Below, piece by piece: positions 35,692-44,748 of a DNA stretch of 64,000 nt (its first letter is position 1; the number at the start of each line of letters is the position of its first letter). This DNA is from an uncultured Lachnospiraceae bacterium (lineage in GTDB: Bacteria; Bacillota; Clostridia; Lachnospirales; Lachnospiraceae). Position numbers and translations under genes: made by a program. The notes under the pieces are model-generated. The model was not told the origin of the DNA. It searched no databases and saw nothing but the letters and a program-made list of their open reading frames with translations. The stretch spans positions 1-64,000 of the forward strand of contig CAJTPM010000005.1 of assembly GCA_910578085.1 (NCBI GenBank). Direction: 5' to 3'.

Positions 35692-37089
35692 TTACTCCTG
35701 TATAACTTCCTGAAAAATAACCGATAGTTTTTCCAGCATTATTTTCTCCGAAAACTCCCTGTCATATATTTCTCTTGACTCTCGCCCTATCATCGAGAGA
35801 CATTCTCTATGATCTGCCACCCACATAAGTGTTTCTTTTAAAGCTCGCCTGTCCTCACTTTTAAAAATGAAACCATTTTTTTTATGGATAATAAATTCCG
35901 CTTGTCCAACTTCATCCGAAACAATACAGGTTTTCTCATGCATCATAGCCTGTGTAACAACAATCGGCATCGGATCATCTCTTGAGGGACATATGAGTAC
36001 ATCGATATTCTCATAATATTGATCCAGCTCTTCCTGCGGTAATTCCTCCATCCATTCTATCTGACGCATCGCAATTTTTGCATTTTCTATTATATTTATG
36101 AAAGCCTGATCTTTACATGTCATTTTTCCTATGATAATAAATTTAAATTTACAAATATATTTTTTCGGAAGCTGCTTAACTGCTACTAGAAATACATCCT
36201 GGGCTTTTCTTGGATCAATTGCTCCAATCATTGCTACTGTGATCATATGATTGTGCTTTCGATTTTCACAATATTTGTGTTTTGTATCCGGTATATAATA
36301 TTGTAATTTTTCGATCTCTGTATTTAAATAGTGTTTTTTAAATATTTTTTTTACTCTGTTTCCTCCTGCTAAATATTTAATATTTCTGTTATCGGGCAGT
36401 ATATTTTTTCCCTCATAATACATCTCATATGTTTCATGAATCCACCACAGTACAGGCACATTTATTTTTTTCCATGTTTCTACAATTCTATATAAATCAA
36501 GTGTTCCCACAATAATTATACTAAAATGAGAGAGTATCCCCTTAAAGCATTCTGTTCCATAACATAAATCGACATTCTCCATGTAATCTAATCCCAGCAA
36601 CCTCAACTCCTCTGTAAAACTTCCACCCGATCCGGCCGCCATCAAAACAGAGTATCCCATCTTCTTTATAATTAATGCCATATTCTTCAATGCCACCGGT
36701 ACTCCTGAATAACCGAACTGATGGGATAACAACAAAACAGCTTTTTTATTCTTTTCCTTCCATTTGTCAAATAAGATTTCACTTCCATTTCTTTGCACTG
36801 ATATTTGTTTGTTTGTAAGGAGTAAAACCTGATTATATAAAAGAATTTTATTGGCCGGGATCTTCATTTCAGTTAATTTCTGATATATATTCGATGTATT
36901 ATAGGTCATTATTACTATATAAGAAAACTCATAATTTACAATTTCATCCGGTGAAATGATTTCAATTCCGTTAATACAACTTCCTTGTTTTCTTATATCA
37001 TTGTCGCAAAATCTTATAATATTAATCTGAAACAGATACTCTTTAAATTTTTGGAATAACCCTCCCGTTCCCCATACTATAATATCCAT
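35692..37089 (-). CDS. GT4 glycosyltransferase with N-terminal YGAG-type module
   Basis: The 465-residue reading from 37089 has GGAGG just upstream and begins MDIIVWGTGGLFQKFKEYL, FCDNDIRKQGSCINGIEI, FSYIVIMTYN, which is the shared module placed N-terminally. Residues 125-460 are a GT-B fold with VLLLSHQFGYSGVPVALKNM, WWIHETYEMYY, AMIGAIDPRKAQDVFLVAV and the family 4 donor-binding stretch ICPSRDDPMPIVVTQAM. It should transfer a nucleotide-sugar with retention. A longer start at 37122 would overlap the upstream gene. Confidence 0.8.
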   Translation of the reverse strand: MDIIVWGTGGLFQKFKEYLFQINIIRFCDNDIRKQGSCINGIEIISPDEIVNYEFSYIVIMTYNTSNIYQKLTEMKIPANKILLYNQVLLLTNKQISVQRNGSEILFDKWKEKNKKAVLLLSHQFGYSGVPVALKNMALIIKKMGYSVLMAAGSGGSFTEELRLLGLDYMENVDLCYGTECFKGILSHFSIIIVGTLDLYRIVETWKKINVPVLWWIHETYEMYYEGKNILPDNRNIKYLAGGNRVKKIFKKHYLNTEIEKLQYYIPDTKHKYCENRKHNHMITVAMIGAIDPRKAQDVFLVAVKQLPKKYICKFKFIIIGKMTCKDQAFINIIENAKIAMRQIEWMEELPQEELDQYYENIDVLICPSRDDPMPIVVTQAMMHEKTCIVSDEVGQAEFIIHKKNGFIFKSEDRRALKETLMWVADHRECLSMIGRESREIYDREFSEKIMLEKLSVIFQEVIQE

Positions 37090-37114
37090 ATTCCTCCACC
37101 AACAGGCCCAATCT

Positions 37115-38053
37115 CTACACAATACTATTTTGCTTCATAAAATCAGCTGTTTTTATAATTCCTTCATATAATGATATTCTGCTCAACTTTCCATAACACT
37201 CTTCATATCTTGATATATCAAGAAAATTTTCAGGTACGTCCATTTTTCTGCCTGACATATACTCTATTTTCAAACTTTTTCCCAATACGATACCTACAAT
37301 CTCTAACACTTTATTTATGCTGGTTCCATAACCACATCCAACATTATATGTATTAAACTTATTTCCCCCATCAACAACATTTACTATCGCATTAATCACA
37401 TCATCTATATATATAAAATCTCTTATTATCGTCCCATCTCCATATACAATAATTTTTTCATTTTTTAAAGCTTTATATGTAAAAGTAGTTACCGCACCCA
37501 AAACACCGTTAGGCCTCTGATACGGTCCATATGGATTAGATAAACGAATCACTCTATAATCCAGTCCATACATATACCAAAACAAGTATAATAGTTTTTC
37601 AATCGTCACCTTTTGAAGTCCATATGAACTTATCGGGTAGGCAATAACATCTTCACTGATAGGGCACTTTGCATCTTTTCCATATACTGTTCCACCTGAA
37701 GAAAAAAATATCACCTTTTTCACATTACAGCGAACACAAGCCTCTAACATATTCACTGTTATACCTACATTGGCCGCTATCTCTTGCGATATATGCTGAT
37801 TAGAGGTTGCCGGAATAGTAGTACTGACCAGATGGTAAACAATATCCTGCCCCATCAGCATGCTGTCAAAATCAGAATCCTCATTAAATGAATCTTCTCC
37901 AAATACCACATTTGAAGATAGAATACTTTTTATATCTGCAAAAAAATCTTTTGTTCTGTCAATCAATGTAATCCTGTTTTCACAATTTTTGCTTAATTTT
38001 ATTGCTAAATTTTTCCCTATAAATCCAGCGGCCCCTAATAGAATTATGTTCAT
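37115..38053 (-). CDS. NAD-dependent nucleotide-sugar epimerase (GalE-like)
   Basis: The 312-residue protein starts MNIILLGAAGFIGKNLAIKL with the SDR glycine motif. It has FFSSGGTVYGKDAKCPI, the catalytic SSYGLQK (YxxxK), LSNPYGPYQRPNG and DFIYIDDVINAIV. It is expected to epimerise or otherwise modify a UDP- or dTDP-sugar for the polymer. The ribosome site before 38053 is weak (ACAGGTGA). The end of the short reading at 38059 overlaps its leader, so coupling is possible. Confidence 0.85.
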   Translation of the reverse strand: MNIILLGAAGFIGKNLAIKLSKNCENRITLIDRTKDFFADIKSILSSNVVFGEDSFNEDSDFDSMLMGQDIVYHLVSTTIPATSNQHISQEIAANVGITVNMLEACVRCNVKKVIFFSSGGTVYGKDAKCPISEDVIAYPISSYGLQKVTIEKLLYLFWYMYGLDYRVIRLSNPYGPYQRPNGVLGAVTTFTYKALKNEKIIVYGDGTIIRDFIYIDDVINAIVNVVDGGNKFNTYNVGCGYGTSINKVLEIVGIVLGKSLKIEYMSGRKMDVPENFLDISRYEECYGKLSRISLYEGIIKTADFMKQNSIV

Positions 38054-38058
38054 TTTAT

Positions 38059-38190
38059 TCACCTGTCCAAGCTTTCCATCACCCCTGACCACAATTGATA
38101 AAGCTCATACCCCATAAATATTCTCTGATGTTCTTCTATAAGTTCCTCTATCGAAAATATCCTGATGCTCTTATTTCTCAAATTTTGCTT
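38059..38190 (-). pseudogene. Possible remnant of a YGAG-module C-terminus
   Basis: In the gap after the WbsX-type gene a frame without a start reads LRNKSIRIFSIEELIEEHQR, then IFMGYELYQLWSG, to a TGA at 38059-38061. The core IRIFSIEELIEE is the kind of ending the shared modules have (compare EILSLMELV and PVLSFKDIL in neighbours). It is in a different frame from the WbsX-type gene and may be what is left of a deleted paralogue. It is short, so chance cannot be excluded. Confidence 0.35.
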
Positions 38191-39710
38191 TATTCCGCAT
38201 CTGTTACCAACTCCATCAATGACAATATCTCGCCCTGATATACCTTCCGTAAAACAGTATATATTTCATCAAATGCATAAACGGGTGTAACAATGACCGC
38301 ATCTACCATGCCTATCATCTCACCAGGTATCACCACAGGGAATGACTGATGCATCGCCTCCGCCGCCCGGTCGATCCCATAAATAATTTCTACTGAACTA
38401 TCTTCCAATTCTTTTACCAAATGTAATCCCAGCATTCCCAAACCATAAATTGCTACTTTCCTGATTCCCTTTCGATACAGGTATTCTCCTATATTACAGT
38501 TTCTTTCTTTTAACAGCATCCATTGGTGCAATACTCTCCAGTAACAGCGATATCTTTCGACCAGTTTTTCACTTTCCGCAAGGTTTTTCACCTCTGTATT
38601 GTAAAAAATTTCAACATGTTCCTCTTTATAATGCATCAACGCATACTGTACAGCTTCTAAGTAAGCATAGCCATCTTTTAAATCCGGTTCCAGATACATT
38701 CCCTCGCCCCACTCATTCCATGCATTGAGGAAAATAATCTCATTTCCCATATCCTCATTTTTTTTCAGTAGTTTTGAAAGCATCTGCTGAAAAATCTGCG
38801 GAGCTGCCTGGCCTATAACACTCCCTCCGGTTCCGCGCCTTGGCGTATCATCATACCCTGTAAATCCGCCCTGTATCAATTTCCTTTTTGATTCCGGCCC
38901 AGAGCGACTAATAATCTTATTCCAAACATCCGCATATTTTGCATACCGCCTTATTTTTTTATCTGCATTCACATTTTCCCGAGGATAATTATGCATCAGT
39001 GTATACTGCGGTTCATGATATAAATATGCCTGAAATCCAGGTATCTCAAAAGAATTCACGGATATAAAATACACACCGTCCAATCCGTCTGTCTCCGCCA
39101 TTTTTGTCCAATATTGCAGCATCTGTTGTAAACAAGGAATCAATGAGGGTTGAAAAATCAGGAAGACCGGTTTTCCTTCTATCCGTATATATCTGGAATC
39201 CTGAAAAAATGGGCGAAGATATTCATAATGTGCCTTCCATTCCGTCTCTCCTCCATATTTTTGTTCCATTAAAATCCCTGAAGGATTCTTCGTTCTTTCC
39301 TGCTCATCTTCTCCCCTGGAACTCCATACATTCTTCTCCGTCAAATTACTCCATGACCTTGCCCAGGATTCATTTGCCCAACAGAGGCAAAACGCCATAT
39401 CAATATATTTCCACTTTAGAAGATTTTCTGCCGGTTTCTCTAATATTTTACGTCCATCCTTAAAATAATAGTGATAAAAGCACTGTCCATATATCCCATA
39501 TTTATGCATTAATTCAGACTGCCATTTCATGGTTTCTTCATTTAGTAAATCATAATAATTATCATTTAATGGCTCCTTAGGCTGCTCATGCCCCTCATAT
39601 AAAGACCTGGCATTCCTGACTGCTACCCATTCTGTGAAACCTTCTCCCCACCAGGCATCATTCTCAGCTACCCTGTGAAATTGTGGCAGATACATTGTCA
39701 CTATCTTCAT
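38190..39710 (-). CDS. WbsX/GH99-like glycan enzyme with C-terminal YGAG module
   Basis: The start at 39710 has AAGGAG 8 bases upstream. Residues 1-360 match the WbsX family: MKIVTMYLPQFHRVAENDAW, WWGEGFTEWVAVRNARSLY, YGIYGQCFYHYYFKDGRKIL, WANESWARSW, LNAWNEWGEGMYLEPD. The family has a GH99-like fold and is found in polysaccharide loci, where its reaction is not settled. From about 405 the shared module follows (RKVAIYGLGMLGLHLVKELE, YGIDRAAEA, DAVIVTPVYAF). It is followed by a possible duplicated module tail. Confidence 0.82.
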   Translation of the reverse strand: MKIVTMYLPQFHRVAENDAWWGEGFTEWVAVRNARSLYEGHEQPKEPLNDNYYDLLNEETMKWQSELMHKYGIYGQCFYHYYFKDGRKILEKPAENLLKWKYIDMAFCLCWANESWARSWSNLTEKNVWSSRGEDEQERTKNPSGILMEQKYGGETEWKAHYEYLRPFFQDSRYIRIEGKPVFLIFQPSLIPCLQQMLQYWTKMAETDGLDGVYFISVNSFEIPGFQAYLYHEPQYTLMHNYPRENVNADKKIRRYAKYADVWNKIISRSGPESKRKLIQGGFTGYDDTPRRGTGGSVIGQAAPQIFQQMLSKLLKKNEDMGNEIIFLNAWNEWGEGMYLEPDLKDGYAYLEAVQYALMHYKEEHVEIFYNTEVKNLAESEKLVERYRCYWRVLHQWMLLKERNCNIGEYLYRKGIRKVAIYGLGMLGLHLVKELEDSSVEIIYGIDRAAEAMHQSFPVVIPGEMIGMVDAVIVTPVYAFDEIYTVLRKVYQGEILSLMELVTDAE

Positions 39711-39763
39711 ATAATTGCTCCTTAAAAAGTCTATCTGCAAAATCATCCGGCTATTTTTTGATA

Positions 39764-41038
39764 CTAATTAACTTCCAATCCCTTTGAATCTCCTCCAGTA
39801 TTTTGACTGTCGGCTACTTCCACTACCTCTGCCAACGTTTTTCTCAGATAAACCACTTTTTCAAAAAGTAATCTGGGGTCGTCAAGATATTTCTGTTCAA
39901 TCCACAAAATCTTGTTTTCCGGCACCCCCATATCCATCAAATCCTTTTTAGCCCCTTGTACTGCATTTGCCTTTAAGATTGATATAATAATATAGTCATA
40001 CTCCAGGCCGGGAATTTCATGAGGCGCAATAATATTCAGCGTTTTCTGCAGATCCCTGTAATTACGGTCAGCCCAACCCACTATATTGCCCCCTGCCGTA
40101 CTTCGAATATATCTTTCCAAATGAACCCCCGATGCCCCCGCACCATACAGGACAATTTTCTTTCCTCTTCCGATATTTCCAAATGGCACCAGAAAATCAT
40201 CCTTACACATATGATCAAACACACCCGGTGCTTTATAAAGCAGCCAATACAAAGTAAAATAGTGTAATTGCGTATCAGCCAGCCCTGTTCCCTTGAATCT
40301 TGCTAAAAAATCCGGGTAGCACTCAAATAAATCAGCCACCACCATCTCTTCCTGATAAACCTGACTTTTTGACGAATCCGTCCGTATTCTGTAATGGTAA
40401 TAACAGTCATGTGTAATATATAAACTTTTTGTTTCCGCCACACATGGCAATCCTATCATTGCATCATCCAGTATTCTATTAGCTTTTCCCCCCATCATAT
40501 GGTATTTCATGATCTTTTCTTTCAAAAATAATTTCGTACACAAATATGCCAAAATCCCATACTCATAGAAATATCCTGAATAAAACAGCCTGGGTAGAAT
40601 TTTTTCATCAAAAATTCTGTCTTTATAACATCCTTCTCCTAAATACGGATGTCTGTTTCTTTGCATATTTTCACCACTGTCAATAATGCCCGATTCCACA
40701 ACATCCACGCCATATTCTTCAGCATATGCAAGTAATTTTTCGTACATCTCCGGTTCTATCCAGTCGTCCCCATCCACATAACCCACATATTTTCCGGTCG
40801 CTGCCAGCATCCCTGCCTTTCTGGCAGAATCAGCTCCCCCGTTTTTCTTATGTATGATCTTAATACGTCTATCCTGTCCGGCATGTTGCTCACATATCTG
40901 CGGACATTGGTCGTCTGAACCATCGTCAACTAATATGATTTCTATATTTTTATAAGTCTGATTTCTAAGACTCCAAATACACTGATCAATATATTTTTCG
41001 ACTCTATATACAGGTACAATCACACTGATTAAATCCAT
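39764..41038 (-). CDS. GT2 glycosyltransferase with C-terminal YGAG module
   Basis: AGGAGGAGAAG directly before ATG 41038 fixes the start; a reading from 41125 would add 29 non-native residues. The 424-residue protein has MDLISVIVPVYRVEKYIDQC, ILVDDGSDDQCPQIC and YVDGDDWIEPEMYEKL. The shared module begins near 300 (KKIVLYGAGASGVHLERYIR, WADRNYRDLQKT, YDYIIISIL). The product is close in layout to the transferases at 27524 and 30455. The donor sugar is unknown. Confidence 0.82.
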   Translation of the reverse strand: MDLISVIVPVYRVEKYIDQCIWSLRNQTYKNIEIILVDDGSDDQCPQICEQHAGQDRRIKIIHKKNGGADSARKAGMLAATGKYVGYVDGDDWIEPEMYEKLLAYAEEYGVDVVESGIIDSGENMQRNRHPYLGEGCYKDRIFDEKILPRLFYSGYFYEYGILAYLCTKLFLKEKIMKYHMMGGKANRILDDAMIGLPCVAETKSLYITHDCYYHYRIRTDSSKSQVYQEEMVVADLFECYPDFLARFKGTGLADTQLHYFTLYWLLYKAPGVFDHMCKDDFLVPFGNIGRGKKIVLYGAGASGVHLERYIRSTAGGNIVGWADRNYRDLQKTLNIIAPHEIPGLEYDYIIISILKANAVQGAKKDLMDMGVPENKILWIEQKYLDDPRLLFEKVVYLRKTLAEVVEVADSQNTGGDSKGLEVN

Positions 41039-41134
41039 CTTCTCCTCCTGGAAAAATCCGTAACCTGACAACTGTATGAAACTTATAACAGCTTTTGATA
41101 GCAATATAGCTCTCTGTTGCTTCATACTTTGATA

Positions 41135-42499
41135 TCATACCCAACGAAACGCCCGTTCATGAGCCTCCAAAGTAGCATCAATCACTTCTTTAGTATGTGC
41201 AGTGCTCATGTTATAGCGCTTACAGGGTTTATTATAAACCCCTTCCAACAGCAATGCGTAATCAACACGCCGACGCAGATCCATATTGCACTTCCTCAAA
41301 TCTCTATGCGTCAATATTTCTTCCTGATCAGTAATGCAGACATTAAACATCGCGCCAATCCCCGGCGTTATTACTCTGATGCCATGAGACGCATAGATAT
41401 CTTTAATTCCATTTTTGAGCCTCTCTGTCTGAGCTATCAACCCCTCATACTTTTCTTCCAGAAGTTTAACCGCTGCCATACCCATTTGCAAAATAAGCGG
41501 ATGGCCATTGTTTGTTCCGCTATGATACAGATTTTCCTCTCTCGATGTATGTTTCACTCCAGCTCCCGGCAGATAGCTTCCCCCTGGGGCTGCTATTTCC
41601 ATTATTTCCCGCCTTCCGCCAAGAACACCTATCGGAAATCCTGCACCGATTATCTTTCCCAAAGTAGTGAGATCCGGGCTTACGCCATAGTATCCCTGCG
41701 CACCATTCATACTGATGCAAAAACCTGTTTTCACCTCATCAAAAATCAGTATAATACCCAGCTCTTCCGTTAATCTCCTTATCCCCTTCATGAATTCCTT
41801 TGTAGCAGGAACCGTCCCTGCAAGTAAAGGTTCCATTATAACGCATGCAATTTCATCTTGTCTTTTTATCAGAATATCTCCGCATGCTTTCAAATCATTG
41901 AATGGCAAAACAACCGTATTTTCCAACTGATCTTCAAAAATTCCCGCCGAAGATGGAAGTGATACAGGCCGTTTTATATCTCCTGCTTTTTCCATGTCCG
42001 GATGTAAACTTACAAGGACCTCATTATAACCGCCATGGTAATGCCCTTCAAATTTTGCAATTTTTCTTCTTCCGGTGTACGCACATGCTGTTCTTATAGA
42101 AAGAAGTGTTGCCTCAGCACCGGAATTTGTAAATCTCATGCTCTCAATACTCGGAAAATATGAGTTTATCATTTCTGCAAACTGCAATTCTCCCTCATGA
42201 GGTGCTCCATAGAGAACAGTACCATGTTCTCTGATATAATCTGCTGCTGATTCTTCCACCGCATGACATCCATGCCCATGAATCAACGGACCATAGGAAA
42301 GTACATAGTCTATATATCTATGGTCATCAAGATCCGTAATATATACTCCATCACCTTTTTTCATAAAAAGAGGAAACGGAGAAAAGAATTTTACGTTTGC
42401 CGTAATTCCTCCCGGAATCAGAGCACATGCCCTTTCATAAGCCTTTTTTGATTCTGGATTTCGTTTGGCATATACTTTTTTTAATTCATCAAGTGTCAT
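41135..42499 (-). CDS. Glutamate-1-semialdehyde aminomutase-like PLP enzyme
   Basis: The 454-residue protein is a class III aminotransferase: GHGCHAVEESAADYIREHGT, FTNSGAEATLLSIRTACAYT, KFEGHYHGGYNE, ILIFDEVKTGF and the PLP lysine in LTTLGKIIGAGFPIGVLGGR. It resembles HemL and HemL-like enzymes that move or add an amino group next to a phosphate or carboxylate. No heme genes are nearby. Instead a radical SAM protein, a PdxA-like dehydrogenase and a TagD-type enzyme follow, so an amino-polyol or amino-sugar precursor for the polymer is plausible. AAGGGG precedes the ATG. Confidence 0.8.
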   Translation of the reverse strand: MTLDELKKVYAKRNPESKKAYERACALIPGGITANVKFFSPFPLFMKKGDGVYITDLDDHRYIDYVLSYGPLIHGHGCHAVEESAADYIREHGTVLYGAPHEGELQFAEMINSYFPSIESMRFTNSGAEATLLSIRTACAYTGRRKIAKFEGHYHGGYNEVLVSLHPDMEKAGDIKRPVSLPSSAGIFEDQLENTVVLPFNDLKACGDILIKRQDEIACVIMEPLLAGTVPATKEFMKGIRRLTEELGIILIFDEVKTGFCISMNGAQGYYGVSPDLTTLGKIIGAGFPIGVLGGRREIMEIAAPGGSYLPGAGVKHTSREENLYHSGTNNGHPLILQMGMAAVKLLEEKYEGLIAQTERLKNGIKDIYASHGIRVITPGIGAMFNVCITDQEEILTHRDLRKCNMDLRRRVDYALLLEGVYNKPCKRYNMSTAHTKEVIDATLEAHERAFRWV

Positions 42500-42527
42500 T
42501 ACATCACCCCTTTAGCGATATACCAGC

Positions 42528-43682
42528 TTATGAATTCATTTGCAACCCGGCTGTAACTATTACACTATTATCCTTTCCAACCCCGGCACATTTCTCACAA
42601 ATACTCATATAGCCTCTTTCATTAACATCTCCCAGCATGTACTTTAAAATATTCAATGTCGCCTGATGTTTGGAATTGTTTTCTCTGTTTTTGATCAAAT
42701 CCAGAGAGTCATCTTCCATAGCCTTAAATCCTGTAAAGCATTCTGCTGCAAAAGCTGGATCACACCAATAAAGCTTTCCATTTCCGACAGAATGCGTGCT
42801 GTGTCCGCAAAGAAGCATGTGTTCGCGCGGCTTTTCTGCTGTAAATTCTTCTCCCGGATATTTCACATCTTTCCATGTATTATTGGGTATCACATAATAC
42901 TCAATACCTTTCTTCGAAAATGCCTCTATAACCTCCACTAATTTCTTTTCATATTTTACTGTCTGTGTATAATCACTGATATGTACAGACATTTCATACT
43001 TTTTCATCAACTCCAGCACAGTGTCACATGGTACAACTGTTCCATTTGAAATCAAATTAACCTTTCCTATTCTGTCACCATACTTTTCCATTAAATAACT
43101 GAATATCTGCTCCAGTTCGGCATGCAGAAACGGTTCCCCACCCAGCAATGTATATTCATAGACAAAATCAACGCTGCCAAAAAATGTGTCAAAATTCCTT
43201 TGCAGTTCACAAAGCTCCATATCCGCATGTTGATTTGCATATCCTATGAATAAATTGCAATTTCTGCATTTCAGCGTACATCTCGAAGTAATAACCGTAT
43301 CTATCTTTGAAAGGACACATTTATTCCTCCAACGCAGATTCCACTCCTCAGCAAATCTCTCAAACATGCAAAAATCCTGATACTCCCTGAATCCGCACAA
43401 AGTAAGCTCTTTTGATATCTCATCATAAGAAGATCTGACTGTGGTAACTACTATCTTCAAATTTCTTTCTTTTATAAGTGGTGCTGCTTCCCTTAGATCA
43501 CACACACGCAGGCCGAATACCTCTTCTGAATCCTTTTTTTTATCAACCAAAAATGGTACTTTGAATTCTTTTAATAGAGTTGGAATCACCCTTCTGCCTA
43601 TGCGGCCTATCCCATATGGAACGATGCTGCCTCCGTTTTGCAACTCACCCCAATCATCTGACAATTTTAAAAAATCATCCAT
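42528..43682 (-). CDS. Radical SAM enzyme with N-terminal YGAG-type module
   Basis: Residues 15-105 resemble the shared module (SIVPYGIGRIGRRVIPTLLK, FLVDKKKDSEEVFGLRV, LKIVVTTVR). The radical SAM domain starts at about 115 with TVITSRCTLKCRNCNLFIG (CxxxCxxC), LLGGEPFLHAELEQIFSYL and VNLISNGTVVP. C-terminal cysteines (MLLCGHSTH, YWCDP, ICEKCAGVG) suggest an auxiliary cluster. The family catalyses radical chemistry on sugars, peptides or small metabolites. GAGGG lies 7 bases before the ATG. It sits beside the aminomutase-like gene. The substrate is unknown. Confidence 0.8.
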   Translation of the reverse strand: MDDFLKLSDDWGELQNGGSIVPYGIGRIGRRVIPTLLKEFKVPFLVDKKKDSEEVFGLRVCDLREAAPLIKERNLKIVVTTVRSSYDEISKELTLCGFREYQDFCMFERFAEEWNLRWRNKCVLSKIDTVITSRCTLKCRNCNLFIGYANQHADMELCELQRNFDTFFGSVDFVYEYTLLGGEPFLHAELEQIFSYLMEKYGDRIGKVNLISNGTVVPCDTVLELMKKYEMSVHISDYTQTVKYEKKLVEVIEAFSKKGIEYYVIPNNTWKDVKYPGEEFTAEKPREHMLLCGHSTHSVGNGKLYWCDPAFAAECFTGFKAMEDDSLDLIKNRENNSKHQATLNILKYMLGDVNERGYMSICEKCAGVGKDNSVIVTAGLQMNS

Positions 43683-43720
43683 CTACTTGCCCTCAATCAA
43701 TCGCATTTTTTCCATGATCA

Positions 43721-44733
43721 TCATAAGCTTTCAAAAATGCCCACTACTCTTTGCCTGGAATCTACAGTAAACTGATTTGTAAGTCTGAATATTCCCGTCT
43801 CTTCTATAAAGCGATACTCCATTGCTGTGAAATAAATTATGTGAATCTTCCTTTTCTTTCTCATAAAACTCGCCTTTATATTGTCAATTACAACTGTAAA
43901 TATCTCTTTGTCAAATGGAAAGAAAAAGTAAAACCAGTTGTAACTGTCGAGCTGCTCTTTAACGTTTCGTGCATCTTCATTCAAAAGTTCAATTTCATTT
44001 TTTATTCCCAGTCTATTAAAATTCTCTTTGGCAACTTCGTATATTTTTGTTTCATATTCTACACCGCCAACCTTTTTGAATCCATAGTCAAGAAATGAAA
44101 CCATCGCCCCCCTTTACCGCATCCAAAGTCAAGAATGGCATCATGGTCAGAAGGATGAATATGACAACGATCCAACATTGGAAATATTTCTTTTTGGGTA
44201 GAACAGCTATATCTGGCTCCATGAGAATCCACTACCTCAAAATCATTTTTTGAAATCGGAAGTATAAAATTACATCCATATTTCCATTCAAGCCACTCGA
44301 GGAACTGAATATCTCTTCTTCCTTCTTTTTTCTTATTAAATACATCCTGAACATCCGCTTCAGCATATATATCAGAACCATAAACAGCTCGATAAAAATC
44401 AAAATAAGTTATTCCTTCTTCATAACCTAATTCTTCCAGCCTACGGACAAGGTCATCTGTCAGCGGCTGCGCCAGCCAAATAACAGCATCCCTGATATCC
44501 TTATATCCAAAACTTAATACACTTGGCCTGAATATCTCTGTTTCATATCCATGACCAGTACTCATGTCTTCAGACACCAACCAGTCAACATCAATTCCAT
44601 GATAGTAATTTGAATACCATTTCAAAAATCTTCCGGTATAGCTTTCATATCCATATATCAGAATTCTTCTGTTCATGCACTTAAGCATAATCTCATCTAA
44701 TGTACTGCGAAATTCATCAAGTAATTTGAACAC
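43721..44733 (-). pseudogene. SAM-dependent methyltransferase split by a frameshift in a G6 tract
   Basis: GTG at 44733 has GGAGG 8 bases upstream. Reading gives a degenerate N-terminal module (RILIYGYESYTGRFLKWYSN) and then the SAM motif AILDFGCGKGG before running out of frame to a stop at 44059. The other frame picks up at MVSFLDYGFKKVGGVEYETK and continues to 43721 with IELLNEDARNV and a closing FTVDSRQRVVGIFESL. One extra G in the run of six G (44105-44110) would join them as GCGKGGAMVSF. The total is 1013 bases, one short of a full reading frame. This may be a sequencing error, a mutation or slippage control. Confidence 0.75.
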
Positions 44734-44748
44734 GCTTCCCACCTCCAA

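Noticed and set aside
41135..42499. HemL for heme synthesis
   Set aside because: No other tetrapyrrole genes are near, and the neighbours are glycan, radical SAM, PdxA-like and TagD-type genes.
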